Part shown: positions 41,261 to 49,746 of the stretch, in pieces
Layout: every line of letters starts with the position of its first letter
How positions within the stretch are numbered: the stretch's first letter is position 1
Source of the DNA: Pseudomonadota bacterium
GTDB lineage: Bacteria; Desulfobacterota; Desulfovibrionia; Desulfovibrionales; Desulfovibrionaceae
Direction: 5' to 3'
Length of the DNA stretch: 64,000 nucleotides
Assembly (NCBI GenBank): GCA_023403845.1
Contig: JAEYDL010000026.1
Span: 62,001 to 126,000, forward strand
The notes under the pieces: generated by a model
The model's database searches: none
Seen by the model: only the letters and a program-made list of their open reading frames with translations
Told to the model about the DNA's origin: nothing
Translations under genes and position numbers: made by a program

Positions 41261-43711
41261 ATGACGTTTGATTCAGACAATGAAAACAAAAACGAGGAAA
41301 CCCCGGTGCGTCGTCGCCCCAGGGTACCGCGTCGTCGCGCCCCAGCTCAAATGCAGGACGGTCAGATGGATGCGCCCTCTGAAGAGACGTCGTCGGTGCA
41401 GGAGATTCCCTCGACCATGCCTCTGCTCCCCTTACGGGATGTAGTCGTATTCAACTATATGATCGTTCCCCTGTTTGTGGGGCGAGAACAATCCGTACAA
41501 GCCGTTGAAGCCGCGGCAACACAGGGACGTCATATATTCCTGTGCGCCCAGAAGGACGGGCAAGTGGAAAATCCTGGCCTGGATGACCTTTATCCCGTAG
41601 GCTCGGTGGCGCTTATCCTGCGTCTGCTGAAAATGCCCGATGGCCGTGTCAAGGCGCTTGTGCAGGGAGTTTCCCGAGCCCGCCTCCTCAGCGTGGAAGA
41701 AGGATCCCACCTCACCGCGAAGGTGGAACCCCTTCCGGAGCCTGAAGCGACCGCTCCCGAATCGGAACAGGAAGCACTCATTCGGCTGGCCCGGGAACAG
41801 TGTGAGCGTATTCTGTCGTTGCGCGGCATCCCCACGGGAGAAATCATGGGAGTGCTCAGCAACGTCAACGAACCCGGGCGACTTTCTGATCTCATTGCGG
41901 CCAACCTCCGCCTGAAGATGGAAGAAGCTCAGGAAATACTGCAATGCATCGACCCCATGGATCGTTTGCGCCTGATCATCACGCACCTTCTGCATGAATC
42001 CGAAGTCGCGACCATGCAGATCAAGATTCAGACTTCTGCCCGTGAGGGTATGGACAAGGCGCAAAAGGAATATTTTCTGCGCGAACAGCTGAAAGCCATC
42101 CGCAAGGAACTGGGCGACAGCAACGATGCGGACGAGGAACTGGAAAACATCACCAAGGCGCTGGACAAGGCCGGGCTGCCGGCAGAAGTCCGCAAGGAAG
42201 CCGACAAGCAGCTGAAACGTCTGGCGACCATGCACGGCGACTCCGCCGAAGCGGGGGTTATTCGGACCTATCTCGACTGGATGGCCGAGCTGCCGTGGAA
42301 GAAGATGTCCAAAGATCAGCTGGATATCGTCAAGGCCAAAAAAATTCTGGATGAGGACCATTATGGTCTGGAAAAAGTCAAGGATCGTATCCTGGAATAC
42401 CTGAGCGTACGCAAGCTGAATCCGGATTCCAAAGGCCCCATCCTGTGCTTCTCCGGCCCTCCCGGTGTGGGAAAGACCTCTCTGGGCCGCTCCATCGCGC
42501 GGGCCCTGGGGCGCAAATTCCAGCGGATTTCCCTTGGCGGCATGCGCGATGAGGCAGAGATCCGGGGGCATCGACGTACCTATATCGGCGCCTTGCCCGG
42601 CAGAATCATTCAGGCCATGAAACAGGCCGGAACAAAAAATCCGGTCATCATTCTCGACGAGATCGACAAGCTCGGCAATGATTTCAGAGGGGATCCCTCC
42701 TCCGCGTTGCTTGAGGCTCTCGATCCCGAACAGAACGTCAACTTCAGTGACCACTACCTGAACGTGCCCTTTGATCTGTCCAGGGTGCTGTTCATCTGCA
42801 CGGCCAACCATCTGGAGAATATTCCTGGCGCGTTGCGCGACCGGCTGGAGATCATCTCCCTGCCCGGCTACACGCAACAGGAAAAGCTGGCCATCGCCCG
42901 CAAGTACATTCTCCCCAAGGAACTCCACGAAAACGGCCTGAAGCCTGAGGAATTGACGCTGCCCGACACAGCTCTCAATCGAATTATTCACGAGTATACC
43001 CGCGAGGCCGGACTCCGGAATCTGGAACGCGAAGTCGGCTCCGTATGTCGCAAGATCGCCCGCCGCAAGGCAGAGGGCAAAAGGCCTCCTTTCCGGGTAA
43101 CGGCGGCTGGCTTGCCCAAACTGCTCGGAGCTCCCATTTTCATTGACGAGGATACGGAAAAGGCACTGATCCCCGGAGTGGCTCTCGGGCTCGCCTGGAC
43201 GCCCGCCGGCGGAGAACTGCTCCATATTGAAGTCTCCGCAGTCAAGGGCAAGGGAGGCCTGACCCTTACAGGCCAGCTTGGCGATGTAATGAAGGAAAGC
43301 GCACAGGCCGCGCTGACGTATACCCGCTCCAAGGCCGAACAGCTGGGCATCGCTCCGGACTTCGCGGAGCATATGGATATTCACATCCATGTTCCTGCCG
43401 GCGCGACGCCCAAGGACGGTCCCTCTGCGGGTGTCACCCTTGTCACGGCGCTCATTTCTGCCCTTACGGGCAAATCCGTACGGCGAGACTACTGCATGAC
43501 CGGGGAGATTACGCTGCGCGGTCGGGTTCTGCCCGTAGGAGGAATCAAGGAAAAAGTCCTTGCCGGGGTGGCGCGCGGAATCGCCAATGTCATCATTCCG
43601 GCCCAAAATACCAAGGATATCGAAGAAATTCCGCTCGAACTCCGCCGCAGGATCAGCATTCATACGGTGAACAGTATTGACGAAGTGCTGCCTTTGGCAC
43701 TTGGAATCTGA
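41261..43711 (+). CDS. lon: ATP-dependent Lon protease
   Basis: Hexameric cytoplasmic protease for damaged and regulatory proteins, 816 residues. An N-terminal low-complexity tail (about 45 residues; basic 'RRRPRVPRRRAPAQ' then acidic) precedes the Lon substrate domain ('MPLLPLRDVVVFNYMIVPLFVGREQS'). The AAA+ module has Walker A GPPGVGKT (399-406), and 'VIILDEIDKLG' is Walker B. The protease dyad is S722 in 'PKDGPSAGVTLVTAL' and K765 in 'VLPVGGIKEKVLAG'. GAAGGAAAGACTACC precedes the ATG. The stop is followed at once by the dispersed palindromic element, whose first hairpin likely ends the transcript. Confidence 0.97.
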   Translation: MTFDSDNENKNEETPVRRRPRVPRRRAPAQMQDGQMDAPSEETSSVQEIPSTMPLLPLRDVVVFNYMIVPLFVGREQSVQAVEAAATQGRHIFLCAQKDGQVENPGLDDLYPVGSVALILRLLKMPDGRVKALVQGVSRARLLSVEEGSHLTAKVEPLPEPEATAPESEQEALIRLAREQCERILSLRGIPTGEIMGVLSNVNEPGRLSDLIAANLRLKMEEAQEILQCIDPMDRLRLIITHLLHESEVATMQIKIQTSAREGMDKAQKEYFLREQLKAIRKELGDSNDADEELENITKALDKAGLPAEVRKEADKQLKRLATMHGDSAEAGVIRTYLDWMAELPWKKMSKDQLDIVKAKKILDEDHYGLEKVKDRILEYLSVRKLNPDSKGPILCFSGPPGVGKTSLGRSIARALGRKFQRISLGGMRDEAEIRGHRRTYIGALPGRIIQAMKQAGTKNPVIILDEIDKLGNDFRGDPSSALLEALDPEQNVNFSDHYLNVPFDLSRVLFICTANHLENIPGALRDRLEIISLPGYTQQEKLAIARKYILPKELHENGLKPEELTLPDTALNRIIHEYTREAGLRNLEREVGSVCRKIARRKAEGKRPPFRVTAAGLPKLLGAPIFIDEDTEKALIPGVALGLAWTPAGGELLHIEVSAVKGKGGLTLTGQLGDVMKESAQAALTYTRSKAEQLGIAPDFAEHMDIHIHVPAGATPKDGPSAGVTLVTALISALTGKSVRRDYCMTGEITLRGRVLPVGGIKEKVLAGVARGIANVIIPAQNTKDIEEIPLELRRRISIHTVNSIDEVLPLALGI

Positions 43712-43712
43712 A

Positions 43713-43787
43713 TCATGACCGCCCCTTCAAGGGGCGGTTTGATTTTGTATGGAGCCCCCCCGCTATGCGTGGGGTTTTCTCCATACA
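43713..43787 (-). repeat. Dispersed two-hairpin palindromic element, copy 3
   Basis: TCATGA plus hairpin CCGCCCC-TTCAA-GGGGCGG (43719-43737), spacer TTTGATTT, then a 42-bp hairpin (43746-43787) with inverted ends TGTATGGAG / CTCCATACA. The unit is in the opposite orientation to copy 1 at 2272-2345. However, the hairpin centre reads CGCTATGCG on the plus strand in both copies, so the core is flipped relative to its flank. The GGGGCGGTTTGATTTT part may terminate lon. The far end abuts the T-run of another terminator. Confidence 0.8.
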
Positions 43788-43791
43788 AAAA

Positions 43792-43816
43792 AAGGGGCCT
43801 GAAGGCCCCTTTTCTT
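43792..43816. terminator. Intrinsic terminator between lon and the mgtE group
   Basis: AAGGGGCC-TGAA-GGCCCCTT followed by TTCTTT on plus and TTTTTTTG on minus. It can serve both converging transcripts. Confidence 0.8.
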
Positions 43817-43903
43817 TGGTATCCCCCAAAACAAACCTTCACTCCAGCGGCCAAACGAAAAACATTCCTCTTCCCTGACGAAAAAATAATCCGCTATTTT
43901 CCC

Positions 43904-44077
43904 TCAGCCCGTCAATCCGTGACTCAGATCACGCAAAGAGAGCAAACCTTCTTCTGAAGGCAGGTCGTCCTGCACGCTGGAGACCCAGTGCTTGATATGC
44001 CGGAGCCCCCTGCTGATCCAGCGGGGACGGAATAAGCATGGGCCCCGTCCTTGGATTGCGGCATCGACGTTCCTCAT
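43904..44077 (-). CDS. Possible 57-residue protein downstream of mgtE
   Basis: An open frame on the minus strand starts 26 nt after the mgtE stop. It begins MRNVDAAIQGRGPCLF and ends SLRDLSHGLTG, with a basic/aromatic middle (RPRWISRGLRHIKHW) and an acidic segment (QDDLPSEEG). Third codon positions are mostly G or C, like neighbouring genes. An in-frame TAG lies just upstream of the ATG. The GGAG touching the ATG is too close to be a good ribosome site, so translation may be coupled to mgtE. It has no known family. Confidence 0.42.
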   Translation of the reverse strand: MRNVDAAIQGRGPCLFRPRWISRGLRHIKHWVSSVQDDLPSEEGLLSLRDLSHGLTG

Positions 44078-44103
44078 CTCCGGCTATCCCAGTCTGTTAC
44101 GGG

Positions 44104-45483
44104 TTACAGCAGAAAGACAGTGGCGAGTCCAAGAAAAATAAAGAATCCCGAGCCGTCGGTGATCGCCGTGAGGAAAATGCTGGAAGCCTGCGCAGGATCG
44201 CGTCCGACCGCCCTGAACAGGAGAGGGATGGCACCTCCGGCCAGAGCCCCCAGTACCATGTCTCCCCAGAGGGCGGCTCCCATTACCATGCCGAGCTCCG
44301 GCGAAGAAGAAAGAAAATAAACGCAGACGCAGGCAAGCAAGGCCATGATGATACCTGAAGCCATGCCGATCTTTCCCTCGCGCAATACGGCCGTCCAGGC
44401 ACGCCTGCGGTCGAAACGTTCCGTGGCCAGCTGTCGGATCATCACTGCCAGTGCCTGTTGTCCGGTATTTCCAGCCTGGTTGGCCACCATGGGCATAAGC
44501 ACGGCCAGAAGCGCCATATCGGCAATGGACCCCTCGAACAGGTACACGATGAATGCCGACATGGCCGAAGTCAGCATATTGATGATCAGCCATGGTAACC
44601 GCATCCGTACGGAATCAAGCCATGGGGTATCCACGTTTTCATCCTGTCCGGCACCCACCATGCCGAGCAGATCGGCGCTGGCCTCATCCTGCATGATGTC
44701 GAGGATGTCGTCGTAGGTCGCCACACCAAGAAGGCGTCCCTCATAGTCCACGACAGGCATGGCCATAAAATTGTAGTGGCTCATGCGGCGGGCCACTTCT
44801 TCCCGATTGGTGTCGTAACGTACGGCAATGACATCCTGATCGTGCAGGGCGTCGCGCAACACGGTTCCAGGCTTGGAAAGCATGAGATCCCGCAACGAAA
44901 GGACGCCCACGAGCTTATCGTCCTCGTCCACCACATAGGCATAGTAAGGGACTTCCATGTCCTCTTCCATACCATGCCTGATCTGCTTGATGGCCTCATC
45001 CACCGTGATGTCCTGCTCCAGCAGAATGATCTCGGTGTTCATGATCCCGCCCGCTGTATCCGGATCGAAGGCCAACAGACGCCGCAGTTCCTCGGCATCT
45101 TCCTTGTCCAGATTGTTCAGCAGAACGTCCCGATGCCCTTCATCCAGTTCATCCAGAACGTCGGCCGCATCGTCGGGGTCCATCTCAGCGATGATCTGGG
45201 CGGCCTCATCAGGATCAAGGTTTTCAAGCACATCGACGGCGACGTCTTCATCCAGCTCGGCGAGAGCTTCGGCGGCCTCGTCAGTGGGCAGGTGCCGCAT
45301 CAAACAGACCTGCTCCTTGAGGCTCAAGTTCTCGATATGCTCCGCCATGTCTGCAGGGTGGGCAAATTCCGTATCTTCCGCATCCCGGGCTTCAGCACAC
45401 TGGGCAAGGGCTTTCTGGCGGGTATTTTCGGTCTGTGTCTCGGAGTGTTCCCTTCTGGAGGACGCTTTTTCGATGGTGCTCAT
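44104..45483 (-). CDS. mgtE: Magnesium transporter MgtE
   Basis: Dimeric Mg2+ channel gated by intracellular Mg2+. The 459-residue protein has the N-terminal acidic helical domain ('LAELDEDVAVDVLENLDPDEAAQIIAEMDPDDAADVLDELDE', seen as a repeated DPDDAA pattern, residues about 45-140). A CBS pair follows at about 145-270 ('FDPDTAGGIMNTEIILL', 'YYAYVVDEDDKLVGVLSLRDL', 'MAMPVVDYEGRLLGVATYDDI'). Five C-terminal membrane helices come next, with the pore segment 'VLMPMVANQAGNTGQQALAVMIRQLA' (PxxANQxGNxGxQ). GGAGAAGGG precedes the ATG. No M-box riboswitch is recognised upstream. Confidence 0.95.
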   Translation of the reverse strand: MSTIEKASSRREHSETQTENTRQKALAQCAEARDAEDTEFAHPADMAEHIENLSLKEQVCLMRHLPTDEAAEALAELDEDVAVDVLENLDPDEAAQIIAEMDPDDAADVLDELDEGHRDVLLNNLDKEDAEELRRLLAFDPDTAGGIMNTEIILLEQDITVDEAIKQIRHGMEEDMEVPYYAYVVDEDDKLVGVLSLRDLMLSKPGTVLRDALHDQDVIAVRYDTNREEVARRMSHYNFMAMPVVDYEGRLLGVATYDDILDIMQDEASADLLGMVGAGQDENVDTPWLDSVRMRLPWLIINMLTSAMSAFIVYLFEGSIADMALLAVLMPMVANQAGNTGQQALAVMIRQLATERFDRRRAWTAVLREGKIGMASGIIMALLACVCVYFLSSSPELGMVMGAALWGDMVLGALAGGAIPLLFRAVGRDPAQASSIFLTAITDGSGFFIFLGLATVFLL

Positions 45484-45955
45484 CCCTTCTCCTTTTCTGC
45501 CCGTGCCGACCTGCCGCCGGACCCGGTCACACGCTTCGGGGCGCGGACTTCCGGCATCCCGATTTTTACTTCACGGAGGCAGCCCCCGCCTCTGCTCCAG
45601 ACACGCCATGTCCAAAAAACGCCCCGTTTCTCCCGGTCACGTTTTTCGAGACGCTCAAACATAATACTTCCGACGGAAACATCGGCCCTCGGATTGTCCT
45701 CTCCCTGCCTGGAGAACGCATCTCCCTATCTTTCCTGATATGCCTCTTTTTGAACGGGGTCAGGGAATGGCATGGGACAATCCCGGATTGCCTCTCCACA
45801 ACTTGACGAAAACGGGCGCGCCACCTACTAAACAAAAAGCCTTTACGCCTGCGGCCTCATCCCGGGGGACGGACGGTTCATCCGCATGTCAGCCCCAAGG
45901 TTTGGCCCGCACTGTTCTCAACGTCATGTAGCACTGCTAAGGATGCGGGACAAGA
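45484..45955. other. Divergent region between mgtE and nadC
   Basis: About 470 bp with no supported gene; overlapping ORFs here have unnatural composition. It must contain the promoters for both directions. The only reasonable one seen is listed separately at 45803-45831. Confidence 0.45.
45803..45831 (+). promoter_or_regulatory. Candidate promoter of the nadC-nadA-nadB operon
   Basis: TTGACG, 17-bp spacer, TACTAA. The -35 is good and the -10 is poor. It is 125 bp before the nadC start. No NadR, NrtR or NiaR operator was recognised nearby. Confidence 0.35.
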
Positions 45956-46861
45956 ATGCTCTTACCAGATTTTTCAGAATATTTTTGCGGTGAAGCGGGC
46001 CGTCATCTCGAATCCCTTCTTCGCCTCGCACTTGCCGAGGACGGCCCGGATCTGACTTCCGACGGCGTCTTCTCTCCAGATGACCGCCTGCAGGCACTTA
46101 TCATCGCCAAGGAGCGTACGCATGTGTCCGGACTTTCAGTGGTCCCTCTGGTCATGCAGCTCTGCGCCGAATCCGGGTCATCCTTCGAAAAAAGATTTTC
46201 ATGGGAACGCTTCGCCTCCGAAGGCGAGGTCGTGGAACCCGGACATGTCGTAGCCAAGGTATCCGGCACGGCACGGGACATACTCCGGGCGGAAAGGGTC
46301 ATTCTGAACTTTCTGAGTCATCTCTCCGGTATCGCAAACCTTACGGCCAGATATGTCAAAGAGCTGGAGGGAACCGGCGTTCGCCTGCTCGATACGCGCA
46401 AGACTCTCCCGGGATTGCGCTATCCGGATAAATATGCCGTTCTCTGCGGCGGGGGCTGCAACCACAGACGAAACCTGGCCGAAATGCTTATGCTGAAGGA
46501 CAACCATATCGATGCTGCCGGTTCCATGACCAATGCCGTGGCAGCCCTGCGCAAACGCTACCATCCCTGCCCTCCCATTGAGGTGGAATGCCGCAATGAG
46601 AAGGAAATACGTGAGGCCGTAGCCTGCCACGTAGAGCGAATCATGCTTGACAACATGACGCAGGATATGCTGCCCTCGGCTCTGCGACTCATTCCCTCTT
46701 CCATTGAAACTGAAATCAGCGGCGGCATCACCCTTGAAACCATTCGTGCCTATGCCGTCGCAAGCGAACGTCGCCCCGACTTCATTTCCGTCGGGCGGCT
46801 CACCCATTCGGCGATAGCTGCAGACTTCAGCATGCGCATCGCCAAGGACACTACAGTATGA
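45956..46861 (+). CDS. nadC: Quinolinate phosphoribosyltransferase (decarboxylating)
   Basis: Makes nicotinate mononucleotide from quinolinate and PRPP. The 301-residue protein has 'LALAEDGPDLTSDGVF', 'AERVILNFLSHLSGIANLTARYV', 'LLDTRKTLPGLRYPDKYAVLCGGGCNHRRNLAEMLMLKDNHI' (in pieces: DTRKTLPGLR, GGGCNHR, LKDNHI) and 'IEVECRNEKE'. The C-terminal 'ETEISGGITLETIRAYA' and 'DFISVGRLTHS' complete the barrel signature. It overlaps nadA by ATGA. Gene order C-A-B makes one operon for quinolinate synthesis and use. Confidence 0.95.
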   Translation: MLLPDFSEYFCGEAGRHLESLLRLALAEDGPDLTSDGVFSPDDRLQALIIAKERTHVSGLSVVPLVMQLCAESGSSFEKRFSWERFASEGEVVEPGHVVAKVSGTARDILRAERVILNFLSHLSGIANLTARYVKELEGTGVRLLDTRKTLPGLRYPDKYAVLCGGGCNHRRNLAEMLMLKDNHIDAAGSMTNAVAALRKRYHPCPPIEVECRNEKEIREAVACHVERIMLDNMTQDMLPSALRLIPSSIETEISGGITLETIRAYAVASERRPDFISVGRLTHSAIAADFSMRIAKDTTV

Positions 46862-47919
46862 TTCCATCAAGACAGACAGCTCAGCACGAAGAGGCCATCG
46901 ACGCCCTGCGAACCTCTCTCGGCGACGCAGTGACGACAGTAGGGCACCACTATCAGCAGGAAACGGTGGTCAGGCACTGTGACTTCCGAGGCGATTCGCT
47001 CGAACTCGCTCGGCGGGTTCCTCATATCGAGGCTGAACATATCGTCTTCTGCGGCGTATATTTCATGGGCGAGTCGGCGGCTCTGCTTGCTCGCCCGAAT
47101 CAGCAGGTCCACCTTCCGGAAACCAGCGCTGACTGCGTGATGGCTCTCATGACGCCTGCCGGGATTCTGAAACGCGTGCTAGAGCGTCTGACCGCCTCCG
47201 GCCGCAAACTGATTCCTCTCGCCTATGTTAATACCTCCCTTGATGTGAAAGGCGTGGTCGGCAGCTATGGAGGCGCCGTCTGCACCTCAGCCAATGCGGA
47301 ACAGATGCTGCGCTGGGCGCTGCAGCAAGGGGACGGCGTTCTTTTCCTTCCCGACAGGAATCTTGCCCGTAACACAGCAGGGACCATAGGACTCTCTGAA
47401 AGGGACATTCATCAGCTCGACGTCCGGCAACGCGGCGAAGCAGTCGATGTGGACGCAGCGAATCAGGCCTCACTTGTGCTCTGGCCGGGCCTTTGTTCCA
47501 TCCACGCCCGTTTCAGCGTCGATCAGATTGCCGCCGTGCGCAGGGCCAATCCGACATGCAAGATCATCGTGCATCCGGAATGTTCTCCCGAAGTCGTAAG
47601 GGCGTCGGACGCGGCCGGTTCCACTTCCTACATCATCAAGTATGTCGAATCAGCGCCGGCGGGTTCACATATTTATGTCGGGACAGAAATCAATCTGGTC
47701 CGCAGGCTGGAACGAGAGCATGCGGGGCGCCTTCGGGTGGAACCTCTGCGTTCCAGCGCCTGTTCCCACATGGCCAAGGTCACTCCGGCCAAGCTGCATC
47801 GGACGCTGGAACAAATTGCAAATGGTACGGCCAGCCCCGTCGTCATAGACCCCGCCGTGAAGGAAACGGCACGGGCTGCTATCGAACGCATGCTTGAGGT
47901 ATGTGCTCCGTCCAGATAA
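46858..47919 (+). CDS. nadA: Quinolinate synthase
   Basis: Condenses iminoaspartate with DHAP to quinolinate at a [4Fe-4S] cluster. The 353-residue protein has cluster-ligand candidates C142 ('GGAVCTSANAEQ'), C242 ('IIVHPECSPEVV') and C302 ('RSSACSHMAKVT'). Other marks are 'VGHHYQQETVVRHCDFRGDSLELAR', 'IVFCGVYFMGESAALL', 'LPDRNLARNT' and 'VGTEINLVRRL'. Oxygen-sensitive cluster chemistry fits an anaerobe. It begins inside the nadC stop and precedes nadB by 127 bp. Confidence 0.94.
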   Translation: MIPSRQTAQHEEAIDALRTSLGDAVTTVGHHYQQETVVRHCDFRGDSLELARRVPHIEAEHIVFCGVYFMGESAALLARPNQQVHLPETSADCVMALMTPAGILKRVLERLTASGRKLIPLAYVNTSLDVKGVVGSYGGAVCTSANAEQMLRWALQQGDGVLFLPDRNLARNTAGTIGLSERDIHQLDVRQRGEAVDVDAANQASLVLWPGLCSIHARFSVDQIAAVRRANPTCKIIVHPECSPEVVRASDAAGSTSYIIKYVESAPAGSHIYVGTEINLVRRLEREHAGRLRVEPLRSSACSHMAKVTPAKLHRTLEQIANGTASPVVIDPAVKETARAAIERMLEVCAPSR

Positions 47920-48046
47920 CTCGCCCCCCTTCAGTTCGGACAATTCCGGACCGCAGCGTTATTCGGGCGTCGCTCCTGCTCCGGGCGATGCCCCGGGGTT
48001 CATGCACCCAAGGAGCCCTTCCGGCCCCGCAAGAAAAGAAGGCACT

Positions 48047-49627
48047 ATGATACAGCAGAGGATACAGACCCAGGTTCTCGTCATCGGTGCCGGCATCAGC
48101 GGCAGCACGGCCGCGCTTACTCTCGCCGATGCCGGCCATGAAGTAACGTTGATCGTTCCCGGCAAGGATCTTGACGGTGGCAATTCCGCACTCGCACAAG
48201 GCGGCATTGTCTATACTCCCGAAAGGGACGAAGATGGCAGCCTTGAAAGGGATATTCTCGTTGCCGGGCATCATCACAATTATCTGCGGGCCGTACGCAA
48301 TCTCTGCCACCATGGTCCGGAAGCCGTGGAGCGCCTGCTCATGGAACGGGCTCCAGTACCTTTCGATCGTGGGGAAAACGGCGATCTGGACTTTACACGC
48401 GAGGGGGGACACAGCACTCCGCGCATTCTGCACTGCGCCGACCACACTGGCAGAACGATCATGGACAGCCTTCTGGAGGAAGTCCAAAAATCTCCCAATA
48501 TCCGCGTGCTGACCCAACGAACTGCCATTGACCTCATCACGACGCACCACCACGCAAAATCTCGGGAATATCACTATCAGCTGGAAAACCAGTGCATGGG
48601 CGCCTACGTGTACAATGAAGCCGCCCACTGTGTGGAAACGATTCTCTCCGACTGGACCATTCTGGCCACCGGGGGCATAGGTCAGGTGTATCTGCATACG
48701 ACCAACACCTCGGCCTGTACGGGTTCAGGAATAGCCATGGCCCAGCGGGCTGGCGTTCGCCTGGACAACCTGGAATATGTCCAGTTCCACCCCACTGCCC
48801 TCTATACGCGACAATCACGCAGTTTTCTGATTACCGAAGCCATGCGCGGTGAGGGGGCCCGGCTGGTGGATGCTTCCGGAGAAGCCTTCATGCTCCGGCA
48901 CGATGCGCGAGGCGATCTCGCGCCCCGGGACATCGTGGCGCGAGCCATCATGGAAGAAATGCTGCACCGCGGCGAATCCTGCATGTTCCTTGACTTGTCC
49001 AACGTCAGACATGACATTCCCACCCGTTTCCCCACCATCTATGCCCATTGCCTTGAGCTGGGGATAGACATCACCCGCGAACCCATTCCAGTGGTTCCTG
49101 TGGCGCATTTCTTCTGCGGCGGCATCCTCATCGATGCGCAGGGCAGGACGTCCCTCTCCCGTCTGTACAGCGTAGGGGAATGCAGCTGCACAGGTCTGCA
49201 CGGCGCCAACCGGCTGGCCAGCACCTCATTGCTTGAGGCGTTGCTCTGGGGCTACAGGGCTGGGCAAAGTATCGCCTCGCGCATAACCAAACGCAGCTTT
49301 CTCAGCAAAAGACTTGCCGAAGCGATCCCCGACTGGGAAAGCACAGGCGACGAGCGCAATGACGATCCGGCCCTCATCGCGCAGGACTGGGCCACCATCC
49401 GTAACACCATGTGGAACTATGTGGGGATCAGCCGTACATCCAGCCGACTGCACAGAGCATTCGATGATCTGCGGGACCTTTCGCGGCATTTGCATGACTT
49501 CTATCGCAATACGCCGATCTCGAAACCCATCATCGATCTGTTTCATGGCTGTCAGGCGGCTTACAGCATCACGCAAAGCGCCCTGCGCAACCCTCGCAGC
49601 CTCGGTTGCCACTACCGGGTCGATTAA
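48047..49627 (+). CDS. nadB: L-aspartate oxidase
   Basis: FAD enzyme oxidising aspartate to iminoaspartate for NadA; in anaerobes fumarate is the likely electron acceptor. The start at 48047 (AAGAAGG upstream) gives 526 residues. The N-terminus has the FAD loop 'VLVIGAGISGSTAALTLADAGHEVTLI'. Then come 'GGNSALAQGGIVYT', 'EGGHSTPRILHCADHTGRTIM', 'ILATGGIGQVYLHTTN', 'EYVQFHPTALYT', 'EAMRGEGARLVDASG', 'VPVAHFFCGGILIDAQGRTSLSRLYSVGEC' and 'GLHGANRLASTSLLEALLWGYRAG'. All are standard for NadB/fumarate-reductase flavoproteins; GEC.CTGLHGANRLAS favours NadB. Confidence 0.94.
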   Translation: MIQQRIQTQVLVIGAGISGSTAALTLADAGHEVTLIVPGKDLDGGNSALAQGGIVYTPERDEDGSLERDILVAGHHHNYLRAVRNLCHHGPEAVERLLMERAPVPFDRGENGDLDFTREGGHSTPRILHCADHTGRTIMDSLLEEVQKSPNIRVLTQRTAIDLITTHHHAKSREYHYQLENQCMGAYVYNEAAHCVETILSDWTILATGGIGQVYLHTTNTSACTGSGIAMAQRAGVRLDNLEYVQFHPTALYTRQSRSFLITEAMRGEGARLVDASGEAFMLRHDARGDLAPRDIVARAIMEEMLHRGESCMFLDLSNVRHDIPTRFPTIYAHCLELGIDITREPIPVVPVAHFFCGGILIDAQGRTSLSRLYSVGECSCTGLHGANRLASTSLLEALLWGYRAGQSIASRITKRSFLSKRLAEAIPDWESTGDERNDDPALIAQDWATIRNTMWNYVGISRTSSRLHRAFDDLRDLSRHLHDFYRNTPISKPIIDLFHGCQAAYSITQSALRNPRSLGCHYRVD

Positions 49628-49668
49628 GTTCGCCGTAGCCTCCGGGATCGACGGATAAAAAACAGAGT

Positions 49669-49705
49669 CTTCCCGGGTCGTTTTGCGGTCCGGGAACGAA
49701 TCTCT
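49669..49705 (+). terminator. Possible terminator after nadB
   Basis: TTCCCGG / CCGGGAA enclose a 13-nt loop, followed by CGAATCTCTTT. The stem is short and the T-run broken. Confidence 0.4.
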
Positions 49706-49746
49706 TTAAGCATGCTCCCCTGTTCCGGGGAGACAAAGGATATTCA

